A stretch of DNA of 64,000 nt from G020344215 sp039586575 (lineage in GTDB: Bacteria > Gemmatimonadota > Gemmatimonadetes > Palauibacterales > KS3-K002): the NCBI GenBank assembly GCA_039586575.1, contig JBDHKD010000011.1:1-64000 (forward strand), given 5' to 3'. Positions 1 through 8,055 of this stretch are shown piece after piece; position 1 is the first letter of the stretch, and the number at the start of each line of letters is the position of its first letter. The position numbers and the translations under genes are program-made. The notes below the pieces were generated by a model. That model saw only the letters and a program-made list of their open reading frames with translations, was not told where the DNA came from and did not search any database.

Positions 1-10
1 GGAAAGAGAG

Positions 11-229
11 ATGGCCGAGAAGCGTGGCATGCCGCCGTGGTCTTTCCTGGTGGCGACGATCGTTGCCCTCCTGATGGTGGTCATGTACGTGCAGGCTGCC
101 ATCGACGAAGGGTTTTCCTTGTGGATGTTGGTGCGCATCGGCGTCTGGGCGGTTTTTGCTGTCGCCTTATTCTACGGGTTCAACCGCGCGCGCCGGGCGC
201 GGCGCGACGGCAACCTTTTCGTCGTGTGA
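11..229 (+). CDS. Small two-helix membrane protein, unknown function
   Basis: A 72-residue protein with two hydrophobic segments, around residues 11-30 and 37-58, and a short basic tail (RARRARR) that should lie in the cytoplasm. The ATG is preceded by a purine-rich GGAAAGAGAG at the very edge of the window, a plausible ribosome-binding site. I recognise no family. It lies just upstream of decayed sequence, so its original operon context is lost. Length and hydrophobicity support a real gene, but the call rests on nothing more. Confidence 0.55.
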   Translation: MAEKRGMPPWSFLVATIVALLMVVMYVQAAIDEGFSLWMLVRIGVWAVFAVALFYGFNRARRARRDGNLFVV

Positions 230-277
230 GACGAGGGGGTGTAGCGCCCAGTCGGCCTCGCGGCGCCGCTTACGGTA

Positions 278-487
278 CTCTTCCTCAGCGGAGCACCGCA
301 GCCGCGCTCCCCCTCGATTCGCTTCGTGGACAGCGGCCAGAGGCTGGGCTCATCGAACAGCTACTGTGTCGAACTGGCGGACGTGGACGGTGATGGCGAC
401 CTGGACGCCTTCGTCGCCAACAACACCTGGCAGGGCGGTGATGGGGCCAATAGAGTGTGGATATGCGAAACGACCCGAATCCCGTGA
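278..487 (+). pseudogene. Remnant of a secreted VCBS/FG-GAP-type repeat protein
   Basis: One frame across this stretch reads like the start of an exported repeat protein: the end of a signal peptide (LFLSGAPQ), then RFVDSGQRLG, then a calcium-binding-like DVDGDGDLDAFVANN and ANRVW, followed by a stop at 485-487. These are hallmarks of VCBS/FG-GAP beta-propeller repeats, where ELADVDGDGDLD is the core motif. No start codon with a full signal peptide is visible and only one repeat survives, so I read it as a decayed gene fragment cut off by the methyltransferase that follows. Confidence 0.6.
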
Positions 488-503
488 TCCGACATGCCGA
501 GCT

Positions 504-1179
504 GTGACCGACGCCCGAAGTTTCTGGGAAGATCCCGAACAGGTTGAACGCTTCGCCGGCCGCGATCCGGACCGGGGACCGGCGCTTGTTGGTGTTGCTC
601 GGCACGTTCGAGCGGCCTGCCGAGACACGTGTGCTCGATCTCGGCTGTGCCGGCGGCAGGAACACCGTGGTTTTGGCCGAGCGCGGCTTCGACACGTACG
701 CCATCGACTACTCGCGCTCGATGGTCGAGAAGACGCGCGCGCGAGTCGCGCCGATCGTCGGAGCGGCTGAGGCCGAACGTCGTGTACGGGTCGGTCGGAT
801 GGAAGACCTGGGCGATTTCGAGACAGGCTGGTTCGATCTGATCGTGGCGCTCGGCGTTTACCACAGCGCGACCAGCGAGGAGCTGTGGGATCGGGCGCTG
901 CGGGAGACGGTGCGAGTCCTGGCGCCGGGCGGTCTGGTGCTGGTCGCGAACTTCTCGCCGCGTTCGGAGCCGGACGGGCACAGGGTGCGTAGGGTCGCTG
1001 GCGAGCGGCACCTATACGAGGGCTTCGATGCGAGACCGCTCTATTTGCTCGAGAGCCGAGAGCTGGATAGGGAGATGGCACACCACGGTCTGGAAGCGGC
1101 CGTGGCCAGCCAGACGGTGGTGACGCCGACGGATCCAGGTCGCCGCGTCACGGTCAACGCGCTGTATCGCAAGAGCTGA
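504..1179 (+). CDS. Class I SAM-dependent methyltransferase, frameshifted near its N-terminus
   Basis: From about 544 the reading frame encodes a Rossmann methyltransferase: motif I VLDLGCAGGRN, an acidic loop (YAIDYS) and a post-motif LRETVRVLAPGGLVLVANFS. The expected family N-terminus, SFWEDPEQVERFAGRDPD, lies in another frame from a GTG at 504 and reaches the main frame only across a shift at about 570-590 (near gatccggaccggggaccgg). The gene is therefore either inactivated by a one-base indel or carries a sequencing error. In the main frame alone, translation could start only at a weak TTG at 544, giving 211 residues. The substrate is unknown. Confidence 0.7.
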
Positions 1180-1182
1180 GAG

Positions 1183-2193
1183 TCAACTCGGCGGGGCGGC
1201 GCTCTCACCCCAGTGGGCCGCCCACTCACGCTCGACAGCAGTGACGATACCCGGATAGACGATGTAACGGCGAAACGGGTCGATGAGGGCCATGTAGAAG
1301 GGAGTCAGTCGGCTCGTCTCACGCACGTAGATCGCCCAATACATCCGATAGCCGTCCGCCGCAGGCTCGAAGGCCATGCAGAAGAAAGCGTGAGCCGTGC
1401 GGTTCATCATCTCGGCCAGCGACTCGTTCTCAAACGTGTAGATCGTCCGGAACATTTCGCTGCCGGTGCCGGGCTCTGTGAGCGAGGCCGACCGGTCAGC
1501 CTCGGTCAGTCTCTGGGCATAGGATGCCGAGGTGTCGAAGTACTTGTCATCGTCCCAGCGGAACACCGCGCCGAGCAAGAAGCGGATGCCGACGAGGCCG
1601 GCGACGATCGTGCTCGCCTCGAGGGGCGAGCGGCTGGCCAGCGTCTCGCGGGCGTCGGCTAGGGTAAGTCCTGGCTCTCCGCCGTCGAGCTGAAACACCC
1701 ACACATCGTGCGGCGGGACGTCGGCGAGGAACTCGTTCACCCGAAAGTCCCTGACCGCGAACTCGGCAGGGTCGAGCCAGGCGTGCTCTCCGACCAGAGA
1801 CGACCAGAGGAAGAAGAAGTTGGCGATCGCGGCAACGACGTAGAGCGAAACACGCCACGTAACCCCGCGCGCGCCACCGAGCCCCGCGAGGATCCCCGCT
1901 GCGCCGAAGGCAAGAACCCCCGGTAAGAGCCAGAGCGCAACCTTGATGGGCGCCGCCGCTGCGGCCCCGAGGAGTGCGCCGCAGGCGAGCCACAGACCAG
2001 CGGCCGCCTTTTCGCTTTTCTTGTTCCGGGCCGCGATCACCAAAGCTGTGCTGGCGGCGCCGACTATGGCGACGTCGATCAGCAGGGTGGCGTCCAGGGC
2101 GGATGCTGGCGACGGCGGCCAGTGAGCCAGGGCCGCCGCCAGGGCAATCGCCGCGCCAAAGAGCGTCAGGGTGAGCGTCGAGGTCTTCGTCAT
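1183..2193 (-). CDS. Membrane protein with C-terminal DUF2867-like domain
   Basis: A 336-residue protein with four or five hydrophobic segments in the first half (about residues 8-25, 35-55, 60-105, 110-135) and a soluble C-terminal half. The C-terminus (FRTIYTFENESLAEMMNRTAHAF, then YWAIYVRE and ALIDPFRRYIVYPG) matches my memory of the DUF2867 pattern, a family of unknown function. The ATG at 2193 is chosen over one 15 bases upstream because AAGGA lies seven bases before it. The stop lies three bases from the convergent methyltransferase stop. Confidence 0.6.
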   Translation of the reverse strand: MTKTSTLTLTLFGAAIALAAALAHWPPSPASALDATLLIDVAIVGAASTALVIAARNKKSEKAAAGLWLACGALLGAAAAAPIKVALWLLPGVLAFGAAGILAGLGGARGVTWRVSLYVVAAIANFFFLWSSLVGEHAWLDPAEFAVRDFRVNEFLADVPPHDVWVFQLDGGEPGLTLADARETLASRSPLEASTIVAGLVGIRFLLGAVFRWDDDKYFDTSASYAQRLTEADRSASLTEPGTGSEMFRTIYTFENESLAEMMNRTAHAFFCMAFEPAADGYRMYWAIYVRETSRLTPFYMALIDPFRRYIVYPGIVTAVEREWAAHWGESAAPPS

Positions 2194-2221
2194 GCCGATC
2201 CTTCCCACCCTGCACTACGGT

Positions 2222-2773
2222 TCAGTGGCAGTGGCGGGTTTCGGACCGGTCGCTGGCAACTGGGGCCAGGTCGTGAAGCGAGAGCGCCGTCACATCGATT
2301 CTGGTGCCGGCCGACGGACGGCCCTTCCCTCCGAGCCGAACACGGCTGACCATCGCGGTCGCGTTGGCGCAGCAGCAGCTGTTGAACTCCACCGAGCCGG
2401 CGATCACATCGGGAACGCCGGCGCGCTCCGTAACCTCGAAGCCGTGCTGAGCGAAGAAGGACTCTGCACCCTCGGTCAGCAGGTAGACGTCTCCCAGGCG
2501 CAGCCGACAGGCGATATCGAGCGCTACATCGACAAGACAACCGCCCAAGCCCACCTTTCTCCGGCCGGCCGCCACCGCCACCGATCTGAGCACGGCGCGC
2601 TCGCCGTAGAGCTCCAGAGCGGCACAGCCTACGAGCTCACCGTCTTCCTTCGCGGTGAGGATCAGCGTCCCGGGCCGGCAGGCGAGCCCGGCCTCGGGCA
2701 ATCCCGCCTCGTTCAGCAGTTTGAGGATCGAAGGAAGATCCGCCGGCTGAGCGAATTCAATTCTTGCTGACAT
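2222..2773 (-). CDS. arsN2: ArsN2-type GNAT acetyltransferase
   Basis: A GNAT-fold N-acetyltransferase. The opening ADLPSILKLLNEAGLPEAGL and the closing block with EGAESFFAQHGFEVTER match the ArsN2 group found in arsenic operons. The acetyl-CoA loop is degenerate (RRKVGLGGCLV instead of RGxGxG/A). A run of three cysteines (C133-C135) sits in the family's C-terminal strand, and a tail of about 35 residues beyond the usual end is unexplained. The start at 2773 is fixed by GGAGGT eight bases upstream, which lies inside the codons of an alternative start at 2788. It is the last gene of a regulator-permease-acetyltransferase operon, which suggests a role in (organo)arsenical or related detoxification. 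Confidence 0.75.
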   Translation of the reverse strand: MSARIEFAQPADLPSILKLLNEAGLPEAGLACRPGTLILTAKEDGELVGCAALELYGERAVLRSVAVAAGRRKVGLGGCLVDVALDIACRLRLGDVYLLTEGAESFFAQHGFEVTERAGVPDVIAGSVEFNSCCCANATAMVSRVRLGGKGRPSAGTRIDVTALSLHDLAPVASDRSETRHCH

Positions 2774-2800
2774 GGTCATGACCTCCATCCCAATATGCGT

Positions 2801-3811
2801 TCATCCCGCAATCCATTGAAGTAGATATCCGATCCCGATCACGCTGGCTGTGAAGACGACGACGATGCGCCAGAGGATGGAACCGGGGAGGATTCGTGAC
2901 AGAAGTATTCCTTCGGGTAGACTGAAGCCGCTGGCACCCATCAAGAACGCGGTAACGGCACCGATGCCCACACCCTTGGCGAGCAGCGTCGAGGCCAGCG
3001 GCAGCAGGACCAAGATGCTGGCGTAGACCGGCGTGCCGAGCAGGGCGGCGGCTGGAACCGCCAAAGCCGTGTCCGGCCCGGCCACCTTTACCAGGACCGC
3101 GTCGGGGACGTAGCCATAAATCACGGCGCCCACCGCGACGGCGACGAAAAGCGGCAGTGCCAACTTCCGCAGGTCGCTCAGGCTGCGCGTGAACGCTCGC
3201 CCCAGCCGCAGACCGAAACCCGGCGCTACGCGAACGGTGACCTCCAGGGGTAGGGCGAGAGCCGTCGAGCCGCCGGATGGCACCTCCGCTCTGCCCCTCA
3301 TGAGCGGCCCACTGACTTCGCGAAGGCCAGGCTGAGCACTGCCGCAGCCGCATGCCGTGGCTGCTGCGCCAACCGACGACACGACCGGCTCGAGGCGCTG
3401 CACACGTCCTTGGTGCCAGCGCTCCACCAGCACGCCCCCTCCGGCCGCCGCGACGAGCGCCGCAGCCGTATAGAGCACCGCGTACTCCGCTCCGATGGCG
3501 CCCCACAACAGGGCGATCGCCACCGGGCTGATCAGCGGCGACGCTATGAGGAAGGCCACCAGCGGTGCAGTCGGTATGCCGGCCAATTGCATGCCGTTGA
3601 CGACCGGAACCGTCGAGCAGGAGCAGAACGGCGTCACGGCACCGAGTGCCGTCGCCAGTGGAACCTTCGAGTAGCTCGGCCCGCCGCCCAGCCAGCGCTG
3701 GATGCGCTCGGGCGTCAACGCCTCCACGGCGACGTACACCAGCGTGCTGATCAGCAGGAAGAGCGGGACGAGTTCCGCGAGGAGTCTGAGCCCGAAGTAG
3801 AGTGTGTCCAT
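2801..3811 (-). CDS. arsP: ArsP/DUF318-family permease, probable organoarsenical efflux
   Basis: A 336-residue polytopic membrane protein of the PF03773 permease family. The diagnostic motif TPFCSCSTVPV (C63 and C65) lies in the second membrane segment, and a second pattern, GTPVYAS, occurs in the C-terminal half. A cytoplasmic loop between the two bundles of helices contains CGCG. Family members export trivalent organoarsenicals or other thiol-reactive metals. The start is taken as ATG 3811; a TTG 15 bases upstream is possible. The ATG overlaps the end of an operator and has no clear Shine-Dalgarno, so translation may be from a very short leader. It is followed 27 bases later by the acetyltransferase. 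Confidence 0.8.
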   Translation of the reverse strand: MDTLYFGLRLLAELVPLFLLISTLVYVAVEALTPERIQRWLGGGPSYSKVPLATALGAVTPFCSCSTVPVVNGMQLAGIPTAPLVAFLIASPLISPVAIALLWGAIGAEYAVLYTAAALVAAAGGGVLVERWHQGRVQRLEPVVSSVGAAATACGCGSAQPGLREVSGPLMRGRAEVPSGGSTALALPLEVTVRVAPGFGLRLGRAFTRSLSDLRKLALPLFVAVAVGAVIYGYVPDAVLVKVAGPDTALAVPAAALLGTPVYASILVLLPLASTLLAKGVGIGAVTAFLMGASGFSLPEGILLSRILPGSILWRIVVVFTASVIGIGYLLQWIAG

Positions 3812-3829
3812 GGTTGTTAGTACCAACTA
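3811..3829. promoter_or_regulatory. MarR operator in front of the permease
   Basis: On the minus strand this reads TAGTTGGTACTAACAACCA, an inverted repeat TAGTTG-N7-CAACCA. It matches the site in front of the marR gene in both arms and in spacing. It covers the permease start codon and a weak -10-like AATAGT, so a bound repressor would block the permease and acetyltransferase independently of the regulator. Confidence 0.75.
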
Positions 3830-3877
3830 TTGTCCGTGTTGGAAAGCGCCCGCCATGGCGAGGCGCTTTCGGTGTCC

Positions 3878-4378
3878 TCAGTCGAGACTACAGCAGGTGC
3901 CGCTAGCCGTGCTCACCCGCTCCTTTGCCGCCTGGGCGAGGCGCCCGACGAGATCGATCAGGGCTTTGCGCGCCGCGGGATCGAAGTCGGCGATGAGGCG
4001 CCTCTCCCGCTCTTCGATATCGGCCCGAATAACCTCTTGCAGCCGACGGCCGGCGCTGGTGATCTCCAGTTGTACCGCTCGCCGATCCTGCTTGTGGGGA
4101 CGCCGGCGCAGCAGCTTCTTCCGCTCGATGGTGTTGACCACCCGGCTGACCGTGCTCTTGTCTAGGTAGAGCTCCGCGGCAAGCTCGTTGAGGGTGAGCG
4201 GCCCGCGCCTGGCGAGGCTCTCGAGGGCGTAGCACTGGGTGACCGAGATGTCATGGCAGCAGATGCGGTCCCGGTCCCGGAACTGGTAGACCCGGATCAG
4301 GTCGGAGAGCGCCTCGTAGAGGGCCGCGGCGTCCCGGTCGACGGCGGGGTCGGTGGTGGTCGAAGTAGCTTGGCTCAT
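3878..4378 (-). CDS. MarR-family repressor with cysteine pairs, likely metal(loid) sensor
   Basis: A 166-residue winged-helix regulator. The central region (GPLTLNELAAELYLDKSTVSRVV, then wing RRRPHKQDRRAVQLEIT) is typical MarR. It has four notable cysteines: C40-C41 followed by His42 in the N-terminal dimerisation helix, C49, and a C162-C163 pair at the extreme C-terminus. This layout suits sensing of a thiophilic ligand such as arsenite or methylarsenite, which is an inference. The start ATG has AAGGA nine bases upstream. The gene lies directly upstream of the permease and acetyltransferase with the same operator before each transcription unit, so it most likely represses both and itself. 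Confidence 0.85.
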   Translation of the reverse strand: MSQATSTTTDPAVDRDAAALYEALSDLIRVYQFRDRDRICCHDISVTQCYALESLARRGPLTLNELAAELYLDKSTVSRVVNTIERKKLLRRRPHKQDRRAVQLEITSAGRRLQEVIRADIEERERRLIADFDPAARKALIDLVGRLAQAAKERVSTASGTCCSLD

Positions 4379-4391
4379 GATAGCGCGTCCT

Positions 4392-4410
4392 TAGTTGTTA
4401 CTACCAACTA
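4392..4410. promoter_or_regulatory. MarR operator in front of the regulator gene
   Basis: TAGTTGTTACTACCAACTA, a near-perfect inverted repeat (TAGTTG-N7-CAACTA). It overlaps the -10 box of the promoter described next and lies just upstream of the regulator's ribosome-binding site. The arms are the same as in the site at 3811-3829. Confidence 0.8.
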
Positions 4411-4435
4411 TAAAGCGGAGGGGGTTGGCTGTCAA
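4407..4435 (-). promoter_or_regulatory. Sigma-70 promoter of the marR-arsP-arsN2 cluster
   Basis: Minus strand TTGACA (4435-4430), a 17-base spacer, then TATAGT (4412-4407): a consensus -35, ideal spacing and a five-of-six -10. The -10 is embedded in the operator, so repressor binding would exclude RNA polymerase. No gene is evident between here and 4656. Confidence 0.75.
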
Positions 4436-4655
4436 GAGCTTGCTTGCGGAGGTTTGTGCGACGGCGCTAGATGTGGCACGAGTTGCTGGGCCTGTTGACG
4501 TTGTTTACGCTGTCGGTGTGATACGGGACGTACTACGGAAGGGGAGAAAGGGAGTTGGAGATCCGGACGGGGCCGCGTGATAGGACGGCCATTCTACTTG
4601 ATGTGGCGGCTCGCGATCCGGGTTTGAAAGTGAAGCGTGACCGGGTCGTGCGCGA

Positions 4656-5735
4656 ATGAGTGGGCTCGACATACCCAGCAAGCGAATCTGTCTGGTGCTG
4701 CAGAGCGGCATCGGCGATGTCGTTCACGGCCTGCCGCTGGTAAACGCGCTGAAGCGCGCCGCGGCGGATCGGCACATCACCTGGGTGATAGAGCGCATGC
4801 CATCGCCGCTTCTCCAATCCCATCCAGCGGTGGACGACGTCATCCTGTTTGATCGCAAAGGGGGGCTGAAGGAAATACGGGCGCTGAGGCAGGTGCTTTG
4901 GCCACGGAGCTTCGATCTGGTGATCAACTGTGGGATCTACTTCAAGTCGGCGATCCCGACGTTGATGGCACGGGCGCCGCACAAGGCGGGTTTTGGCAAG
5001 GATCGGGCGAACGATCTCGTGTGGCTGACGGCGAATCACCGGCTGCCGCCTCGCGGTCCGAGTCACCGGCAAGACATGTATCTGGAGTTCCTCGACTTTC
5101 TAGGGATCGAGGGCTATGAGCTGGAATGGCGTCTGACGGTCACCGCTGAAGAGCGCGAGGCGGCATCGTCGTTCTTCGCCGAGTTCGAGGGAGAGCGGGT
5201 GGTTGGGATCGTCACTACGACGGCGATGGACGGCAAGAACTGGCCGGTGGAGCGTTTCGCCGAGCTGGCGACGGCGTTGGCGAGGGACCTTGGCTATCGG
5301 GTCGTGCTGCTGGGTGGCCCGGGCGATCGCGAGCAGGCCCGTGCCCGGGAGGTGGGGGATCGCAGTGAGGCGCGGACCGTCTGGGCGCTGGGTCCGGATT
5401 TGCGGCGCCTGGTCTATCTGGTCGCCGGCTGCGAACTGCTGATTGCCCCGGATACCGGACCGCTGCACATCGCGCGGGCCCTGGAGACGCCGGTGATAGG
5501 TCTTTACGGACATACGGACCCGAAGCGGGCCGGCCCGTACAAAGCTTACGCAGACCTGACCGTTGATCGTTACAACTACGACGCGCCTGGCGTGCCGTAT
5601 GCTGGCCCAGTGGAAAGGCAGCATCCCGCTCGGCCGGGCTGCCGACAGGGCCGGATGGAGCTGGTCACGGTGGCGGACGTACTGGAGAAGGTAGAGGTCG
5701 CCCGCGACCGATACCTGAAGCTGGGAACCGAGTGA
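4656..5735 (+). CDS. Glycosyltransferase family 9 (heptosyltransferase-like)
   Basis: A 359-residue GT-B enzyme of family GT9, which usually transfers heptose from an ADP-sugar to LPS core. The N-terminal domain opens with ICLVLQSGIGDVVHGLPLVNAL, the family's G-x-GD-x-x-x-x-x-P motif. The C-terminal domain has the nucleotide-sugar site APDTGPLHIARALETPVIGLYG followed by DPKRAGPY. It acts at the cytoplasmic face of the inner membrane. It overlaps the next gene, a paralogue, by one to four bases, so the two are translationally coupled. The acceptor cannot be read from sequence. Confidence 0.85.
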   Translation: MSGLDIPSKRICLVLQSGIGDVVHGLPLVNALKRAAADRHITWVIERMPSPLLQSHPAVDDVILFDRKGGLKEIRALRQVLWPRSFDLVINCGIYFKSAIPTLMARAPHKAGFGKDRANDLVWLTANHRLPPRGPSHRQDMYLEFLDFLGIEGYELEWRLTVTAEEREAASSFFAEFEGERVVGIVTTTAMDGKNWPVERFAELATALARDLGYRVVLLGGPGDREQARAREVGDRSEARTVWALGPDLRRLVYLVAGCELLIAPDTGPLHIARALETPVIGLYGHTDPKRAGPYKAYADLTVDRYNYDAPGVPYAGPVERQHPARPGCRQGRMELVTVADVLEKVEVARDRYLKLGTE

Positions 5736-6793
5736 TGATCGGGGCGCTCCAGGTCGAGAATCCGCGCGTCTGTATCGTGATGCTGAGCGCGATCGGCGAT
5801 GCGGTACACGTGCTACCGGTCGCCAACGCGCTCAAGCGCTCGGTGCCTGGGATGAAGCTCTCGTGGGTGATCCAGCCGGTGCCGCAGCAGCTCGTCTGTA
5901 ACCACCCTGCAATCGATGAGTTCATCATCTTCCGCCGCGACCGCGGGCCGAGAGCGCTGGCCGAGTTTGCCGGGGCGCGGCGCGCGCTTCGCAGTCGCGA
6001 GTTCGATGTGCTCATCGACCTGCAGGTCTACTTCAAGGCCGGGATCCTGACGTCGTTCGCACGCGCGCCGCTGAAGCTGGGGTTCGACCGAGCGCGGGCG
6101 CGGGACCTGAACTGGTTGTTTACCACGCACCGCATTCCGCCGCACGAGAACCAGCACGTGCAGGACCAATACTTCGAATTCCTCGACTACCTCGGTGTGG
6201 GTCACGAGCCGGTCGAGTGGGGAATCGTGTTCAGCGACGAAGAACGTGAACAGCAGAGGCGCTTCTACGAGCGGATAGAAAAACCGGTTTGCGCCGTGGT
6301 TGTGGGGAGCAGCAAGCCGAGGAAAGACTGGGCGGTGGAGCGCTATGCGCGACTACTGGAGATCGTCGAGACAGACTTCGGTTTCCAGCCCGTAATCGTG
6401 GGCGGTCCGGCGCCGGGCGAACGAGCGGCGGCGGAAGCGGTCGTGCGCGAGACTCGCGCGCGGCCGCTGAGCGAACTCGGTGACGACTTGCGCCGCCTGA
6501 TGTACCTCGTGGACGGTGCCGACCTGCTTGTCAGTCCCGATACCGGGCCGCTACACATCGCTCGGGCGCTGGAGACGCCGGTGGTCGGACTGTACGGCTA
6601 CACGAACCCGAAGCGCAGCGGCCCTTACCGCAAGTATACCGACCTCGTCGTGGACGGCTACGCCCATTACCCCGGCGAGGACTACCCGATCAGCATGGAA
6701 TACCGGCCGCATGGTATGCGGCGGGTCACGGTGGAAATGGTTCGGGAGAAGGTCGAGCGAGCAGTCACCGAGTACGTCTCGAAAGCGCGCTAG
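5735..6793 (+). CDS. Glycosyltransferase family 9, second paralogue
   Basis: A 352-residue paralogue of the preceding GT9 gene with the same landmarks: VCIVMLSAIGDAVHVLPVANALKR at the N-terminus and SPDTGPLHIARALETPVVGLYG with NPKRSGPY near the C-terminus. The S-x-IGD-x-x-H form is typical of the heptosyltransferase I/II group. ATG 5735 shares one base with the upstream stop; a GTG at 5732 is equally possible. Two adjacent GT9 genes suggest sequential transfer of two sugars to the inner core of a lipooligosaccharide. Confidence 0.85.
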   Translation: MIGALQVENPRVCIVMLSAIGDAVHVLPVANALKRSVPGMKLSWVIQPVPQQLVCNHPAIDEFIIFRRDRGPRALAEFAGARRALRSREFDVLIDLQVYFKAGILTSFARAPLKLGFDRARARDLNWLFTTHRIPPHENQHVQDQYFEFLDYLGVGHEPVEWGIVFSDEEREQQRRFYERIEKPVCAVVVGSSKPRKDWAVERYARLLEIVETDFGFQPVIVGGPAPGERAAAEAVVRETRARPLSELGDDLRRLMYLVDGADLLVSPDTGPLHIARALETPVVGLYGYTNPKRSGPYRKYTDLVVDGYAHYPGEDYPISMEYRPHGMRRVTVEMVREKVERAVTEYVSKAR

Positions 6794-6794
6794 C

Positions 6795-6809
6795 CTGCCT
6801 CCCCGGCAG
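6795..6809. terminator. Short hairpin between convergent glycosyltransferases
   Basis: CTGCC-TCCCC-GGCAG forms a five-base-pair stem directly after the GT9 stop and 9 bases before the stop of the convergent GT4 gene. It is short and followed by CCCTTCAGTCTTCT rather than a clean T-run, so a terminator role is only possible. Confidence 0.3.
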
Positions 6810-6817
6810 AGGACCCT

Positions 6818-7921
6818 TCAGTCTTCTCGCTTCGCCGCGAACTCCGCGAAAAAGCCCTCGTAGCCGTCGATCATCGCCCGGCGGCTGAATCGCTCCGTTG
6901 CGCGGCGGCGGGCGCTGCGACCCATACGGGATCGCTCGCTTGGTGCCCGGGCCAGCTTGCGGATGGCGGCGGCGACGCCGTCCGCGCTTCCCGGCGGCAC
7001 GAGATACCCCTGCTCGCCGTCGTCGATCTGCTCGGTGTGGCTCGTGGCATCGCTGGCGATCACCGGCAGGCCGCACGCCATCGCCTCGAGCACCGAGTTC
7101 GGCATCCCTTCCGCGGTCGAGAGGTGGGCGGCGGCGTCGGCAGCGCTCAGCAGTCTCGGTATATCGGCGCGGAAGCCCGCGAAAGTGACGGGTGCTCGAA
7201 GATCCGCTGCCAGTCGGCGTAGCTCATCGGCTTGCGGGCCGCCTCCGATGATGAGCGCGTGAACCGCTGTGTCGGCAGCCGCCTCGGCGACCGCGCGTAT
7301 CAACACGTCGACGTGCTTCCGTTGCTCGATACGCCCGTGGTAGGAGATCAGGCAGACGTCGTCGGGAATATCGAGCTCGCGGCGGATCTCGGGGCGAAGC
7401 TCGGGCTGCGGCTGATAGGACGTCGTGTCCACTCCGTTCGGGATCACGCGTATCACCTTGCGCTCCAGCCACGGCGCTTCCTGCAACAGAAGCTTCCGCA
7501 TCGCATCCGCCGGTACCGCTATCGCCCGCACCCCGCGTGTCCAGATGAAGCGATAGACCGCCGAGTCCTGCAGGTGATACGGCGCCTTGTGCGCGTGCAC
7601 CACCGGCAGGCCTCCGGCCAACCAGCTGGCCGCCACGCTCAGCTTGATGTCCCGTGTTCGATAGGCGACGACGATATTGGGGTTCCGGGCGCGCAGAACC
7701 CTGGTGAGCTGGACGAGTGGAATCGGATTGAGCTCGCCGCGCATCTGAGCGTGTACGATGCCGAGCCGCGTCTCCCCTTCCAGTCGGCTTCGCAGCTCGC
7801 TCCGCGGGTGGCAGACAAGAGTGACGTCGTGACCTCGGTCGGCCAGACCGGTGCAGAGCTCACGAGACCAGTTCTCGGCTCCACCCCAGTCGCGGCCCGA
7901 GTTCAGAAAGACAATACGCAA
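6818..7921 (-). CDS. Glycosyltransferase family 4
   Basis: A 367-residue GT-B retaining glycosyltransferase. The N-terminal domain begins RIVFLNSGRDWGGAENW, the glycine-rich loop of GT4 enzymes acting on surface glycans. The C-terminal domain has the E-x7-E signature STAEGMPNSVLEAMACGLPVIAS. The start is a TTG at 7921; the reading frame from there matches the expected beta-strand exactly, with no earlier ATG or GTG. It is divergent from the next GT4 gene. The donor and acceptor are unknown. Confidence 0.85.
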   Translation of the reverse strand: MRIVFLNSGRDWGGAENWSRELCTGLADRGHDVTLVCHPRSELRSRLEGETRLGIVHAQMRGELNPIPLVQLTRVLRARNPNIVVAYRTRDIKLSVAASWLAGGLPVVHAHKAPYHLQDSAVYRFIWTRGVRAIAVPADAMRKLLLQEAPWLERKVIRVIPNGVDTTSYQPQPELRPEIRRELDIPDDVCLISYHGRIEQRKHVDVLIRAVAEAAADTAVHALIIGGGPQADELRRLAADLRAPVTFAGFRADIPRLLSAADAAAHLSTAEGMPNSVLEAMACGLPVIASDATSHTEQIDDGEQGYLVPPGSADGVAAAIRKLARAPSERSRMGRSARRRATERFSRRAMIDGYEGFFAEFAAKRED

Positions 7922-8055
7922 ATCGCGACGGGCTGACGGTTGTGAGCGCGGGCTGGTGGCAGCGTCTTGCGGCGACGCCGCGCGTCGCCCTATTACCGCT
8001 GGGAGTATAGGGTCGGAGCTGGCGCGATGCTACGGGAAGGGCAGAAGAACGGCCG

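Noticed and set aside
4436..4655. Possible small gene between marR and the first GT9
   Set aside because: Open frames here have no ribosome-binding site of note, no hydrophobic or family pattern, and cross the marR promoter.
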